Of a DNA stretch of 64,000 bases, positions 53,078 through 61,604 are shown piece after piece. Position numbers and translations under genes: made by a program. Origin of the DNA: Candidatus Zixiibacteriota bacterium (GTDB lineage Bacteria; Zixibacteria; MSB-5A5; GN15; PGXB01); assembly GCA_900498245.1 (NCBI GenBank), contig LS998015.1, positions 2,210,734 to 2,274,733 of the forward strand, written 5' to 3'. Numbering within the stretch: the first letter of the stretch is position 1; each line of letters begins with the position of its first letter. Under the pieces are notes generated by a model. It did not search any database and had not been told where the DNA came from. It was given only the letters and a program-made list of their open reading frames with translations.

Positions 53078-54874
53078 CTAATGGGATGCTGTTATAGTCA
53101 AACGCCCAAACCTAGTGTTATTGACTCGTCCGCACGTATATAGCCGCCCGTTTTCCTCAAACTCCGCACAAGTCGGGGCCGTCATCAGATACACGTACCA
53201 TAGTAACTGCTCCCCTTTTGCTGATTTCTTTGCATTCAAAGAATCTGGGTGGACATTTCGCAGCAGCAAATAGTCAAGCGCGACCTCCCGAGCATATTCA
53301 GGAGCTTCCTCCTGACGCTCCGGAGCCTGGATCAACCTAGTATACCTTATCGCCGTTAGGTTTTGACGCGGTCCCCAAATCTCTAGAGTGCTGTAACTAG
53401 TGGTACCTACCCAGGCCGACTCACCTGATGAGCGAAGTGCTGGTTCTATTCGAATCAGCGAATCCAATCCTCGCGTGACATCTGACAACGTCAAACCAAG
53501 TGGTCCTCTGTTAAGACCACCTGAAGGATTGGTACCATTGACAAGTGTGACATAGGCAGATTCCGGCACCAGAGTCGGCGACAGCAACACATCAAAGCCT
53601 CGATAGAATTCGAACATGTGTATGGGGGGAGGCGGAGGATAGACCTCTTGGATCATGCGTAGTAGCTTTGCGCCTCTCGCCAACAGATGACTGTGTCCTA
53701 TAAACGCACCGAGTTGTCGTACTCTTGCAGCGATCTCGTTTAAGTCCCGGGTTGTCATCAAAGGTGGATCATTCCAATAGCCACAATCGATTTGATTTGG
53801 GTCAGGATAAGCAGTCGTGTCCTCAGCTGCCGGCTCATCGAAGTCCTCAAGCGTGAACAAGACATCCCTACTATCCATCCCCCGAAAGCCATCGAATGCT
53901 TTCCACAGAACTAGGTCGCGGAAAATTCCAGCGTATTCAGTCAGCCCGACGAGAAATATCTGAGCTTGCTCAAGCGGAAGCCGTCCTATATATTGTAATG
54001 ATGCGTCATAGGCAAGGGAATCAGCCTCATCTTCCCTGTCAGTTTGAATCGCGATCACGGATGAAACGATATCTTGACTGCGCCAAGCAGCTACGACAGG
54101 TACATTCACTTGTAAGTGTGCCATCTCATGAGCCACGATCGGCAAGATGAAGGGTACAAACAGGCGGCACAAATCGAGGTCCTGGTCTTCGCACAATACC
54201 TTTAGGTCCTTGATCGCAGCCGTGAACGCGGTTTCGTTCGCACGTGTGTACTCCCCCGAATCTACGGATTGAGAGTAGTTGTAAAGATTTCGGTACTTAA
54301 TATAGTTGGCTACGATATTAACGGTGTGAGCTTTCTCAATAGACAAAAAAAACCCCTCCCAGAAGCCAGGGCCTAGTGATGTCAGGATTGAATCGGGCGT
54401 CGACAAAGACAGAGTCCTGTACAGCGGTGGCATTTCATCCAAATTGCCGAGTAATCCCGTCATTGAGTTAGACGCAGAAACCATTAACAACTGAAAGACT
54501 TTGCTGTCGACCAATATCACGTTCGGTGGCAACGCCAGGCAGTCCCGATGGCAAGCTTCGATTAGGTGCCTTGTCTTATTGGAGAGTTGAAGCTTGAGTG
54601 CCTTATCTACATTGATAATGAAGACACAAATGCTGTCGTCATGGTAAGGTCGGTTGAGCTGGAACGCTAGTGGAGTATTCAGTTGGGAGTGGATATCGGC
54701 GAGTGCACAGTCCACTATGTTCGCGTAAGGGAATTCCAAACACTCGTTCTTATCCAGTTCAAGGAGAGCCTGCTTCTGACTCTCAGCTGGCGAACTCCTA
54801 AGAAACAAAGAGTAGACGATCAGAACCCCAATAAACAATGCTGCAACGATGGCATGAAGCCACGACCGAGTCAT
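53078..54874 (-). CDS. Membrane-anchored M48-like zinc metalloprotease, cargo of unit 1
   Basis: 598 residues. One N-terminal membrane helix (about 6-25) is followed by a long extracytoplasmic part. IVAHEMAHL gives HExxH (H249, E250, H253), and DREDEADSLAYDA gives the third ligand E283 in the EADxxA setting of M48 peptidases. The remaining ~300 residues are unrecognised. The start overlaps the upstream four-TM gene by four bases (ATGA), so the two are a coupled pair. GC content looks higher than in the 11-51 kb region, in keeping with transfer. A role in envelope damage or signalling on infection is possible. Confidence 0.75.
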   Translation of the reverse strand: MTRSWLHAIVAALFIGVLIVYSLFLRSSPAESQKQALLELDKNECLEFPYANIVDCALADIHSQLNTPLAFQLNRPYHDDSICVFIINVDKALKLQLSNKTRHLIEACHRDCLALPPNVILVDSKVFQLLMVSASNSMTGLLGNLDEMPPLYRTLSLSTPDSILTSLGPGFWEGFFLSIEKAHTVNIVANYIKYRNLYNYSQSVDSGEYTRANETAFTAAIKDLKVLCEDQDLDLCRLFVPFILPIVAHEMAHLQVNVPVVAAWRSQDIVSSVIAIQTDREDEADSLAYDASLQYIGRLPLEQAQIFLVGLTEYAGIFRDLVLWKAFDGFRGMDSRDVLFTLEDFDEPAAEDTTAYPDPNQIDCGYWNDPPLMTTRDLNEIAARVRQLGAFIGHSHLLARGAKLLRMIQEVYPPPPPIHMFEFYRGFDVLLSPTLVPESAYVTLVNGTNPSGGLNRGPLGLTLSDVTRGLDSLIRIEPALRSSGESAWVGTTSYSTLEIWGPRQNLTAIRYTRLIQAPERQEEAPEYAREVALDYLLLRNVHPDSLNAKKSAKGEQLLWYVYLMTAPTCAEFEENGRLYTCGRVNNTRFGRLTITASH

Positions 54875-55341
54875 TGGTTCTCCGATACAATGAATCTGAA
54901 GAAAAAGCCATTCTCAAAAGCGAATAGGCAAGCTACTATCCCATAAGGCATCTCATCAGCAGCCTTAAACACGCCAAGCAATACAATAGGTGCCAACACC
55001 AGAGCTATCCAAAAGGATTTCGCCCTGAATGATTGCCGAGCAATCGCAGCTATGTTTACACGACCAGACTTCACATGGCGGAGCTCATTGTAGATATGCT
55101 GCGAGAACAACCCCAATAGCGTGAATACTGCCAATACAATAGCCTGGGTTGGGCTGAACTTATCCCCACCGAATAGAGCGGGGACGTAAAACAGCCAAGA
55201 AACGCCAGCCGAGTAGACAATGAACAGGCAAGCCAACATTACAAATGCTGCCAGCGCTAATTGGATCGTAGTGCGCCATATTGAGTTTGAAGAGTGGATA
55301 GCTTCCGACGGATTGTCGGTGTTTCTCTTCGTCATGTCCAT
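54871..55341 (-). CDS. Four-TM membrane protein paired with the protease
   Basis: 156 residues from ATG 55341 (GAGGTGAA upstream). Four hydrophobic segments: LALAAFVMLACLFIVYSAGV, a second near 66-82, a third around SFWIALVLAPIVLLGVF and a fourth near PYGIVACLFAFENGFFF. A short cytoplasmic loop with basic residues (HVKSGRVNIAAIARQSFRAK) lies in the middle. No family is recognised. It is the first gene of a two-gene operon with the zinc protease. A sensor, regulator or pore partner of the protease is the simplest idea. Confidence 0.65.
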   Translation of the reverse strand: MDMTKRNTDNPSEAIHSSNSIWRTTIQLALAAFVMLACLFIVYSAGVSWLFYVPALFGGDKFSPTQAIVLAVFTLLGLFSQHIYNELRHVKSGRVNIAAIARQSFRAKSFWIALVLAPIVLLGVFKAADEMPYGIVACLFAFENGFFFRFIVSENQ

Positions 55342-55397
55342 CAATTCACCTCATCATTTGAACCATTGCAGCGTGAGTCGCTAGGCCGAGTGGGGCC

Positions 55398-55539
55398 TTG
55401 TGACCAATTTGTGACTAATCCCCGTCCAAATCAATACAATTCAAACTGAACGGATACTTGGATTGGCCGCGGCTATCTTCTTGGCATTCTTCCGAATGCG
55501 TTGCGATTCAATCGGATTGCAAATCATTCGGGTCGCTTT
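55398..55539. repeat. Attachment-type arm, junction 2
   Basis: Starts TTGTGACCAATTTGTGAC 142 bp before the tRNA-Leu half copy 2. The outer motif (TTGTGACCAATTTGTGAC against TTGAGACCAATTTGGGAC at junction 1) and AATCAATAC further in recur. It lies after the start of the four-TM gene and ends cargo unit 1. Confidence 0.6.
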
Positions 55540-55577
55540 TTAAGTCCCTGGCGTCTACCAATTCCGCCACTCCGGCA
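55540..55577 (-). tRNA. Partial tRNA-Leu: 5' half only, copy 2
   Basis: Identical over 38 bp to copy 1 (acceptor 5' strand, D-arm, 5' anticodon stem, stopping in the anticodon loop). The sequence that should form the 3' half is replaced by the junction arm. It separates cargo units 1 and 2. Confidence 0.8.
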
Positions 55578-55936
55578 AGAGGTTTGACAGTAGGAAGTTA
55601 GCACAATTCCCAGAGAGGCGCAACAAATAAAAAGTCTTTGGTGCCCTTCCTCAAAATCCGGTCTAATCTCTTGGCTATCAATTAAATCGGGACGGCAATT
55701 CGCAGCCATGGGTAGTCACAAATTGGTCACGAGACTTTCTTGAAACGAAGTAGCTCGTTTGACGGCAGATTACACCATTGACGGTTCGCGTCATACAGAT
55801 CTTGTGACATCTGATCCTCCTACTCGATCTGGATTGATGGTTGAATGAGCAGCGGACTGGCGTCCGCAGCTTTAGTGTAGGAGGACTGGACTGATGGTCG
55901 ACTGCCTGATTCAGCAATGAGTCATCGAAGGTTCTG
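55578..55936. other. Spacer downstream of the STAND gene
   Basis: About 360 bp holding the promoter of the tRNA half (listed separately) and no supported gene. Short frames overlapping the STAND 3' end are shadows. Confidence 0.4.
55595..55623 (-). promoter_or_regulatory. tRNA-type promoter of half copy 2
   Basis: TTGCGC-17-TAACTT on the minus strand, 17 bp before the tRNA-like sequence. Spacing matches copies 1 and 3. Confidence 0.65.
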
Positions 55937-58900
55937 TCAGAGTTGCAGTCTTTCACGTAACCACGACGGCAAATCAGCTCTTCGAGGCTGCAGCAACTCG
56001 GAGCAGAAACCAACGGCGTTACGGACGACTTCGTTCACCTCAACCCCGTCTAATGAAACTAGAAGGAGGACCATCGTGGCACCTTTCTCGTCGTATGTGA
56101 AATTCTCCAATTTCCCAAGCGCTCTAGCACCATCTCTCATCACTAGTAACACTTGGAGCGAACTAGCTGTTATGGACTTGTAGTCAGCTAATGCCCACTG
56201 AATGTACAAACTCTGGCCAAACTTGTAGACCATTTCTCGAACCTGCTCGCTCTGTAGAACGACCTCAAGACCTTTGACATGCCACTGCGCAATTGACACA
56301 AATGACGACTCTCCATAGGCCGCCACTTCGACCAAGAAATGAGTGTCGACCTCGATCTTGACATCTGATAAGAAGATGACCTGCTTACATCTCATCATGT
56401 CGTCAAAGGCACCCACCTTTTTGTAACAGCGAGCGAGCGCACTGTATGCCGTTAACCGATCATACAGAGGTTTCGCGTCCCTCAAGACATTTGAAGAAGC
56501 GAATACTCCACGTCGTAGTCCGATGTGCCGGATACCGCCGCTGGACCGGTAGTCTTCAACCTTAGGTGGGTCATTGTAGGCTAAATTCGACATCAGGCTC
56601 ACGGCTATAATAACACTCCTACCGAACCCGAATGTCCTTGCTGTGAAGTGTTCTTCGAGGATTTCTTCAAATCTCCGCAAAGCCTCCGTGAGCTTCCCAC
56701 AGAAGAGCAAACAAAGTCCCATTTCTCCAAGCACTACAGCCTTCTGATAGTCATGCTCGTTAGCTTGAAAGCCTTCTAACGATCGTTCGAAGGAAAGCAA
56801 GGCAGAATTAGGATCTTGTTCGATCAGTGCCATCCGAAAGTAGCACCACGCCCGGTCGAAATCGTCGTGGTCGTCAGTGAACAATGGTGCCGCGGTCGCA
56901 TAAAGAGTGGCGGCAGCACCTAAGTTGTCCATTTTATAGAGAATGTCAGCCTTCAGGACTAGAGTCCTTCTAGTCACTGAAGGAGATTCGATTCCCACTT
57001 CCTTCAGGAGATCAAGTGCATTCTGGGCAGCCGCAAGGGCATCTTCCGACTGATCCAGCTTAGCGTGTCGCTCTGAGGCTGCCACATGGCACATCGCTTG
57101 TCCCATAGGGCCCGCCTCCCCGAACTGGCTGAGATCAGCCGTCAGCTCGTCGACGCTACCTTCATAACGAATTCCAATGTGGGCGAAAGATGTTGTGAGT
57201 AACGGCACGAAGTTCCAGTATTCCGGTGTGATGGCGTTGATAAACCTCAAAACAAATTGCCTAGGGAAATCGTCTAGGGAGCACTGCTGCGTGATAATCG
57301 ATACGACGCCAACCGCCCCCGAGTAGAAATGTTTCAACCATTCACTGAGTGATACTGGAAAAGAATCGATGATCTGAGCTACTCTCGAATAATCTGAGGC
57401 CAAGATCGCGCGCCAGACTAACTCCATCTGAGATTGCAGGCGAAGATAGAGCAACACATCATCAGGCAATTGCCTGGCGGTTTCTTCATCGTTAAGGAGC
57501 CGCAAGTACATGACAAAAACTTCGTCGGACCTTGCAGATTCTCCCATCCTCCTATATAAGGACGTCATGAGAAACAGTGCCGTAAGGAGCATTTGGCGGT
57601 GTTCGGGATCTACAGGCGCCGCCAGTGTGCGTATCATCCAGAGGCGTTCTAGCGTGAATCTCACTTCCGGATCACCCCAATGCTTAAAAACAGCGTCCAC
57701 AAGCATTCTGTTGGCCATCGCCAATGCAGGACCGAGTTGACCCGCCAAGATACTATAGAAGATCCCATCGCAGGCTCTGATCACCGAAAGAGATCCATCC
57801 TTGGGCTTCATCAGATACGTAAAAGCGCAACCACATATGTTTCTGCGTTGCTCTTCCGTTATGTTATGGGCTGCGACTTTCTGGAATATGTCGGTGACAG
57901 CAATACTCTCCGGAAACTCTCCCTCATAGACCGTATCAAAGTCCTTTCTGATAATGTGTCTCACTGAGGCTGTTACCTTTGGATCCACTGAGCGCGCCAC
58001 GTGCTCAATCAAGTCGATGGGAATCGGAGATACCAATGCCGCACAGCACATAAGCACGTGTCGGTCATCTGCGTCAGTGACGAGTTGATCATAAACATAT
58101 TCTTCGATCTCGTCAGTTAACTGATCATCATAAAGGGCACTACCCCTGTCCTTTTGCGCCTCAAAGATCGCATTTATCGACTTGCACTTATCAGCGATAG
58201 CAATTGCTACCAACGGGTGGCCGCCAGAGAATGCGGTAACAGCTTTGGAATAAGCCTCAATAGGGTCCTCGACATCGAATTCCCTGAAGATCAATAGGTC
58301 CCGGATTTCGCTTTCAGTCCACGCCGGCATCCGGTATTCTTCGAAGCCTGGAGCATACTTTCGAAGCGATCTGGAAGACAGCAGTATTACAGCCAAAGAG
58401 CCACTGCCAGTTTGGACCGACAAGTACGCACAGACCTCTTGAAGACGTCTGACCGAATTGTCAGAAAGGCGTTCCGCATTATCAATTACGAGCAACCTAG
58501 ACTTTTGCTCGATGAGCTTATGCTGGTTCGCTAACTCCTCAAGACGCAAACGACCTTCCACGTATTCTTGAACAGCGGCTTCTTTGTAGCGCGACCTAAG
58601 TATATCCGAGACTATATCTGACTCTAGTTCACAAACACTGTATTCACTCGCTTGATCGAGCTTGGGACACACATACCAAACCAGGCTGTCATCGTCGAGA
58701 CGTAATCCCAAGCATAGCTCTCTCAGGAGAAAAGTCTTGCCGATTTTCGGTGGTCCAAGGATTTGTATTGTCCGACCTAGAGGAGCGCCACCAAACTCGT
58801 TCCACCCAACAGAACGGTCTATGCCGTCCACGGAATCCATGCTTATGCGGTATCTGGAAGGACGATCGAATCTGGCCTGCAATATTGCCAGATCAATAGC

Positions 58901-59554
58901 TTCATTGGAGTTGACGTCTGGCTGGGACTCAAGAGTCTTGGCGACTATTTCCTTCACGAATCCGAAAGGCAAGTCGGACAATTCATATGCTTGCTGAGTA
59001 AGCAAAGCCGCCTTGGCTTCGTTGCTGGTGTAAAGGAATTCGGTTAATCCTGGTATGTGATTATCAAGGAGCTGTGTGTACTTTTCCGGGTCATCTGTGA
59101 TGACAGTCACCATCTCATCTACACTGATGATAAGTACATCGAAGCTGCAGTGCTGTCTTGCATACTCATAGATTTGGCTTTTGGCCAGCGGCTCGGTAGT
59201 TGGTATCTCCTGAGAGCAGCACAGGATAACTTTCGAACAACTTGAGAGCTTGCTGCATTTGATTAGGTCGGCGACTGGTTTCCAGTTTGCATATCGATTC
59301 TGCTCGACCGGCGGCTTCCAGTAGTCTGAGTTGGTGCTCGCTTCAACCGCAATGATCGTCCCGTCGGGCAATTCGCAGATACTATCGGGCGTCCCTGCTC
59401 GCGTCTTGCCATCAGCTGTCAAACCGTGTCGGCGCAGCGCTGAAAGCTCGGCATACGTTGCTCTAATGAAATCGTCACAGAAAGCCTGAAAAGCCCCTGC
59501 TTCCATCGCGATGATGGCCTGTGTGATCTGTTTCCTCCGCAGCTTGTGAAGCAA
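55937..59554 (-). CDS. Nuclease-like/STAND/TPR protein, cargo of unit 2
   Basis: 1,205 residues from TTG 59554 (GAGGT upstream; ATG 59506 is an alternative). The N-terminus has GTPDSICELPDGTIIAVEAS (54-73), the D...E core of a family of PD-(D/E)XK-like domains common at the front of defence proteins; the usual lysine is not obvious. P-loop GPPKIGKT at 267-274, Walker B RLLVIDNAERLSD, a sensor ILLSSRSLR and a winged-helix-like region follow. The C-terminal ~600 residues are TPR-like helical repeats. This is the order effector, NTPase switch, sensor, as in STAND antiphage proteins. It is alone between tRNA-Leu halves 2 and 3. Confidence 0.75.
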   Translation of the reverse strand: MLHKLRRKQITQAIIAMEAGAFQAFCDDFIRATYAELSALRRHGLTADGKTRAGTPDSICELPDGTIIAVEASTNSDYWKPPVEQNRYANWKPVADLIKCSKLSSCSKVILCCSQEIPTTEPLAKSQIYEYARQHCSFDVLIISVDEMVTVITDDPEKYTQLLDNHIPGLTEFLYTSNEAKAALLTQQAYELSDLPFGFVKEIVAKTLESQPDVNSNEAIDLAILQARFDRPSRYRISMDSVDGIDRSVGWNEFGGAPLGRTIQILGPPKIGKTFLLRELCLGLRLDDDSLVWYVCPKLDQASEYSVCELESDIVSDILRSRYKEAAVQEYVEGRLRLEELANQHKLIEQKSRLLVIDNAERLSDNSVRRLQEVCAYLSVQTGSGSLAVILLSSRSLRKYAPGFEEYRMPAWTESEIRDLLIFREFDVEDPIEAYSKAVTAFSGGHPLVAIAIADKCKSINAIFEAQKDRGSALYDDQLTDEIEEYVYDQLVTDADDRHVLMCCAALVSPIPIDLIEHVARSVDPKVTASVRHIIRKDFDTVYEGEFPESIAVTDIFQKVAAHNITEEQRRNICGCAFTYLMKPKDGSLSVIRACDGIFYSILAGQLGPALAMANRMLVDAVFKHWGDPEVRFTLERLWMIRTLAAPVDPEHRQMLLTALFLMTSLYRRMGESARSDEVFVMYLRLLNDEETARQLPDDVLLYLRLQSQMELVWRAILASDYSRVAQIIDSFPVSLSEWLKHFYSGAVGVVSIITQQCSLDDFPRQFVLRFINAITPEYWNFVPLLTTSFAHIGIRYEGSVDELTADLSQFGEAGPMGQAMCHVAASERHAKLDQSEDALAAAQNALDLLKEVGIESPSVTRRTLVLKADILYKMDNLGAAATLYATAAPLFTDDHDDFDRAWCYFRMALIEQDPNSALLSFERSLEGFQANEHDYQKAVVLGEMGLCLLFCGKLTEALRRFEEILEEHFTARTFGFGRSVIIAVSLMSNLAYNDPPKVEDYRSSGGIRHIGLRRGVFASSNVLRDAKPLYDRLTAYSALARCYKKVGAFDDMMRCKQVIFLSDVKIEVDTHFLVEVAAYGESSFVSIAQWHVKGLEVVLQSEQVREMVYKFGQSLYIQWALADYKSITASSLQVLLVMRDGARALGKLENFTYDEKGATMVLLLVSLDGVEVNEVVRNAVGFCSELLQPRRADLPSWLRERLQL

Positions 59555-59626
59555 ACGTTTACCTCAGAAGTAACATCCAATCAATAATAGGTATCGAAGC
59601 CCATTAACTGGAGCCACGCATCCACC

Positions 59627-59767
59627 TTGTGATCATTTTGTGACCATTTTTGCTCCAAAATGACCCAAAACAATCCAAAGCGACATTTAAAGAATCACGC
59701 CTATCCAATTGCCGTGTGACGGACTATGCTGAGTCTCAACCAGATGCGTTTTCGTCAGGATCGCTAT
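59627..59767. repeat. Attachment-type arm, junction 3
   Basis: Starts TTGTGATCATTTTGTGACC 141 bp before half copy 3. It contains an inverted repeat (TCATTTTG...CAAAATGA), and the end next to the core (GTTTTCGTCAGGATCGCT) matches junction 1. It ends cargo unit 2, just upstream of the STAND gene. Confidence 0.6.
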
Positions 59768-59805
59768 TTAAGTCCCTGGTGTCTACCAATTCCACCACTC
59801 CGGCA
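59768..59805 (-). tRNA. Partial tRNA-Leu: 5' half only, copy 3
   Basis: Same 38-bp block as copies 1 and 2, with two C-to-T changes on the + strand (both in the D-stem, and compensating each other to a G-T/A-T type pairing). It again stops in the anticodon loop. The paired change suggests this copy descends from a different tRNA-Leu allele. Confidence 0.78.
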
Positions 59806-59822
59806 ATCGTAGATGGTCTATA

Positions 59823-59851
59823 AGCTTACACAATTTCTTGCTCAAACGCAA
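59823..59851 (-). promoter_or_regulatory. tRNA-type promoter of half copy 3
   Basis: TTGCGT-17-TAAGCT on the minus strand, 17 bp before the tRNA-like sequence; the spacer resembles that of copy 2 (both contain AATTGTG). Confidence 0.65.
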
Positions 59852-59859
59852 GAAAATTA

Positions 59860-59873
59860 GAGTCCCTGGTGTC
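59860..59873. repeat. Extra 14-bp copy of the junction core
   Basis: AGTCCCTGGTGTCT repeats the part of half copy 3 that spans the anticodon stem, about 90 bp further right and with the same C-to-T variant. The surrounding sequence is not tRNA-like. It may be a secondary crossover site or a trace of an excision. Confidence 0.45.
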
Positions 59874-60000
59874 TTTAGGCAAACGTCGGCCCAATCGTTT
59901 GACAATCATCACACTTGCTCTGAATTGTAGGAAGTAATATGCAGTCACAGGTACGTCTCAGAAGTAAAGCAGAGCGGGGAATTTAGGTCCAACATCCGCC

Positions 60001-60432
60001 CTACTTGCGCGAAGTTGGGCCACTGGCGATTCTCCATCGATATTCTCATAGACCAGAAAATACCGGTTGAACATAGCGGGCATGGCAAAGCAGTTTATCA
60101 GTCAGTTGCCCCCTACGATAAGCTCTGCAATATTGGGAAACGCGGGAACGCTAATATCTTTCACCCTTGGCTCCGAAGACTCAGAAATAATTGCGAAGGA
60201 ATTTTATCCAAAGTTTTCGGCGGAAAATCTTCAGAACCTTCCAAAGCACAACGTCTATATAAAACTATCAATCGACGGTTCTTCATCAATCCCGTTCAGT
60301 GCCGAGACATTGCATGAATTCGAGAGGAGCAGTTTATCGCATAGGGAAAAGATCATCGGCCAGACTCGGCTCAGGTATGCTACGCCTAAAGAAGTCGTCG
60401 AATCAAAAATCCTGCAATGGCATCAATGGTAG
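60001..60432 (+). pseudogene. Decayed C-terminal third of a TraG/HerA-like DNA pump
   Basis: The frame encodes a close relative of the last ~145 residues of the protein at 41512-42795: SPSIFS*TRKYRLNIAGMAKQFISQL against FPSILSEARKYRLSIAGMANQFISQL, through to KILQWHQW. An in-frame TAG at 60049 replaces a glutamate codon. Upstream homology is lost within a few codons. Just before it (59955-59967) is GTCTCAGAAGTAA, also present upstream of the intact gene at 41434. An internal deletion in a second, related element explains both. Confidence 0.75.
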
Positions 60433-60617
60433 AAATGTTTATTACCCCCAAAATGTTGTCTATCCTTTAAGACACTATTTAGGTTTCTTAAGCATCGTTG
60501 TTACAGGTGTAGCTATTCCACAGCAATTGCAATTTGGAATAACGGAAACAGAGAAGCGGTACAGTTAATATTCATCTAGTTCAATGTCCGCGAAAAGTGG
60601 ACCGATATTCTACAATT
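60433..60617. other. Short spacer, nothing recognised
   Basis: AT-rich sequence between the pump remnant and the convergent nuclease operon. No hairpin with a T-run was seen. Confidence 0.3.
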
Positions 60618-61532
60618 CTATCCGGTGAAATCTATTGCAGCCAAGTATGCTTCCCCCGTTTGCGAAGCATGACGCCTTATTCTATCAATTACGTCACTCA
60701 TACCCATGATGCCACCAAGTACAAGATAGAGGTGATTGTGATCGAGCAACAGCAATGGCGTTTTGGCCGATGATGCTTCTTTCTTAGCGACCTCAGTATA
60801 TCCTGAGATGGAAACGAACACACCCATTGTATTATCAGCTTTGTCTGTGACTTTCTTGAAGAAGTCGCCTATCGCAACCGGATCCGCTGGAGACGTTGTG
60901 AATTTCAACTCGGCCAAATAGGTTGTACCGGATAGAGTCAACGAGCCATCGATTTGTCGCCCTTCATGCACGTAAGGTCGCCGATTTTGGATTTCGCTGA
61001 AGTCAAGCAGATCATAAAACCAGGACTGAAAGTCATAGCCCGCCTGTTGGTCGCCTAGGCGCTTTCCCAGCGCATTCAGTCGGTCAGAAAGCTTCTGTAT
61101 TGACTGCTGAGAACGAGTAATTTCTCCCTTTCTTCTTTGAAACTCCGCTCGGGCTTTCTGGTGCTCTTCTTCGGTCTGGATTTCTTCCTCTTGCTGCTCA
61201 TGATAAAGCCTCAATCGTGAGACGCTCTCATGGGCGGCCTTAATCTTATCGGCCGAGTCCTCCCAATTCTTCAAATCGGGAAAAGTCCTCTGATCCATGA
61301 GAAAGGATGAAATCCTTATCAAACCTTGCCGTCCACGATCAGACTTAGGGAGTTCAAGAAATAGCCGGTCAAGAAAATCCCTTTTTGATTCTTCTGATCC
61401 CCAAGATCCTATGAAGGCCTCTGATATACCACAATGACGAAGAAACTTAGCAAGAGCATTCTTCCTCCAGAAGGATTTAAGACAGGCTTCGTAAACGAGT
61501 TCAATGTAGTATGGCGTCAGTCGTGTTTTCAT
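60618..61532 (-). CDS. Mrr-like restriction endonuclease
   Basis: 304 residues. The N-terminal ~100 residues are helical, then a coiled coil rich in Glu/Gln/Arg (about 100-165). The C-terminal PD-(D/E)XK domain follows: GYDFQSWFYDLLDF, the catalytic D in GRQIDGSL, and the E-x-K in YLAELKFT, then FFKKVTDKADNTMGVFVSISGYTEVA. The fold and order resemble Mrr/restriction-endonuclease-like proteins that cut modified DNA. It is last in a three-gene minus-strand operon. The coiled coil suggests dimerisation or partner contact. Confidence 0.75.
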   Translation of the reverse strand: MKTRLTPYYIELVYEACLKSFWRKNALAKFLRHCGISEAFIGSWGSEESKRDFLDRLFLELPKSDRGRQGLIRISSFLMDQRTFPDLKNWEDSADKIKAAHESVSRLRLYHEQQEEEIQTEEEHQKARAEFQRRKGEITRSQQSIQKLSDRLNALGKRLGDQQAGYDFQSWFYDLLDFSEIQNRRPYVHEGRQIDGSLTLSGTTYLAELKFTTSPADPVAIGDFFKKVTDKADNTMGVFVSISGYTEVAKKEASSAKTPLLLLDHNHLYLVLGGIMGMSDVIDRIRRHASQTGEAYLAAIDFTG

Positions 61533-61604
61533 ATTTCTTAACGAACGTAGCGATACAGCAACAAACAGTAATTCATTTGTTAAAATAAATTGTCGGCGCT
61601 TATC

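Noticed and set aside
52459-59805. Complete tRNA-Leu genes at the three junctions
   Set aside because: The 3' anticodon stem, T-arm and acceptor 3' strand are absent in all three; weak T-arm-like sequences in the arms do not pair with the acceptor.
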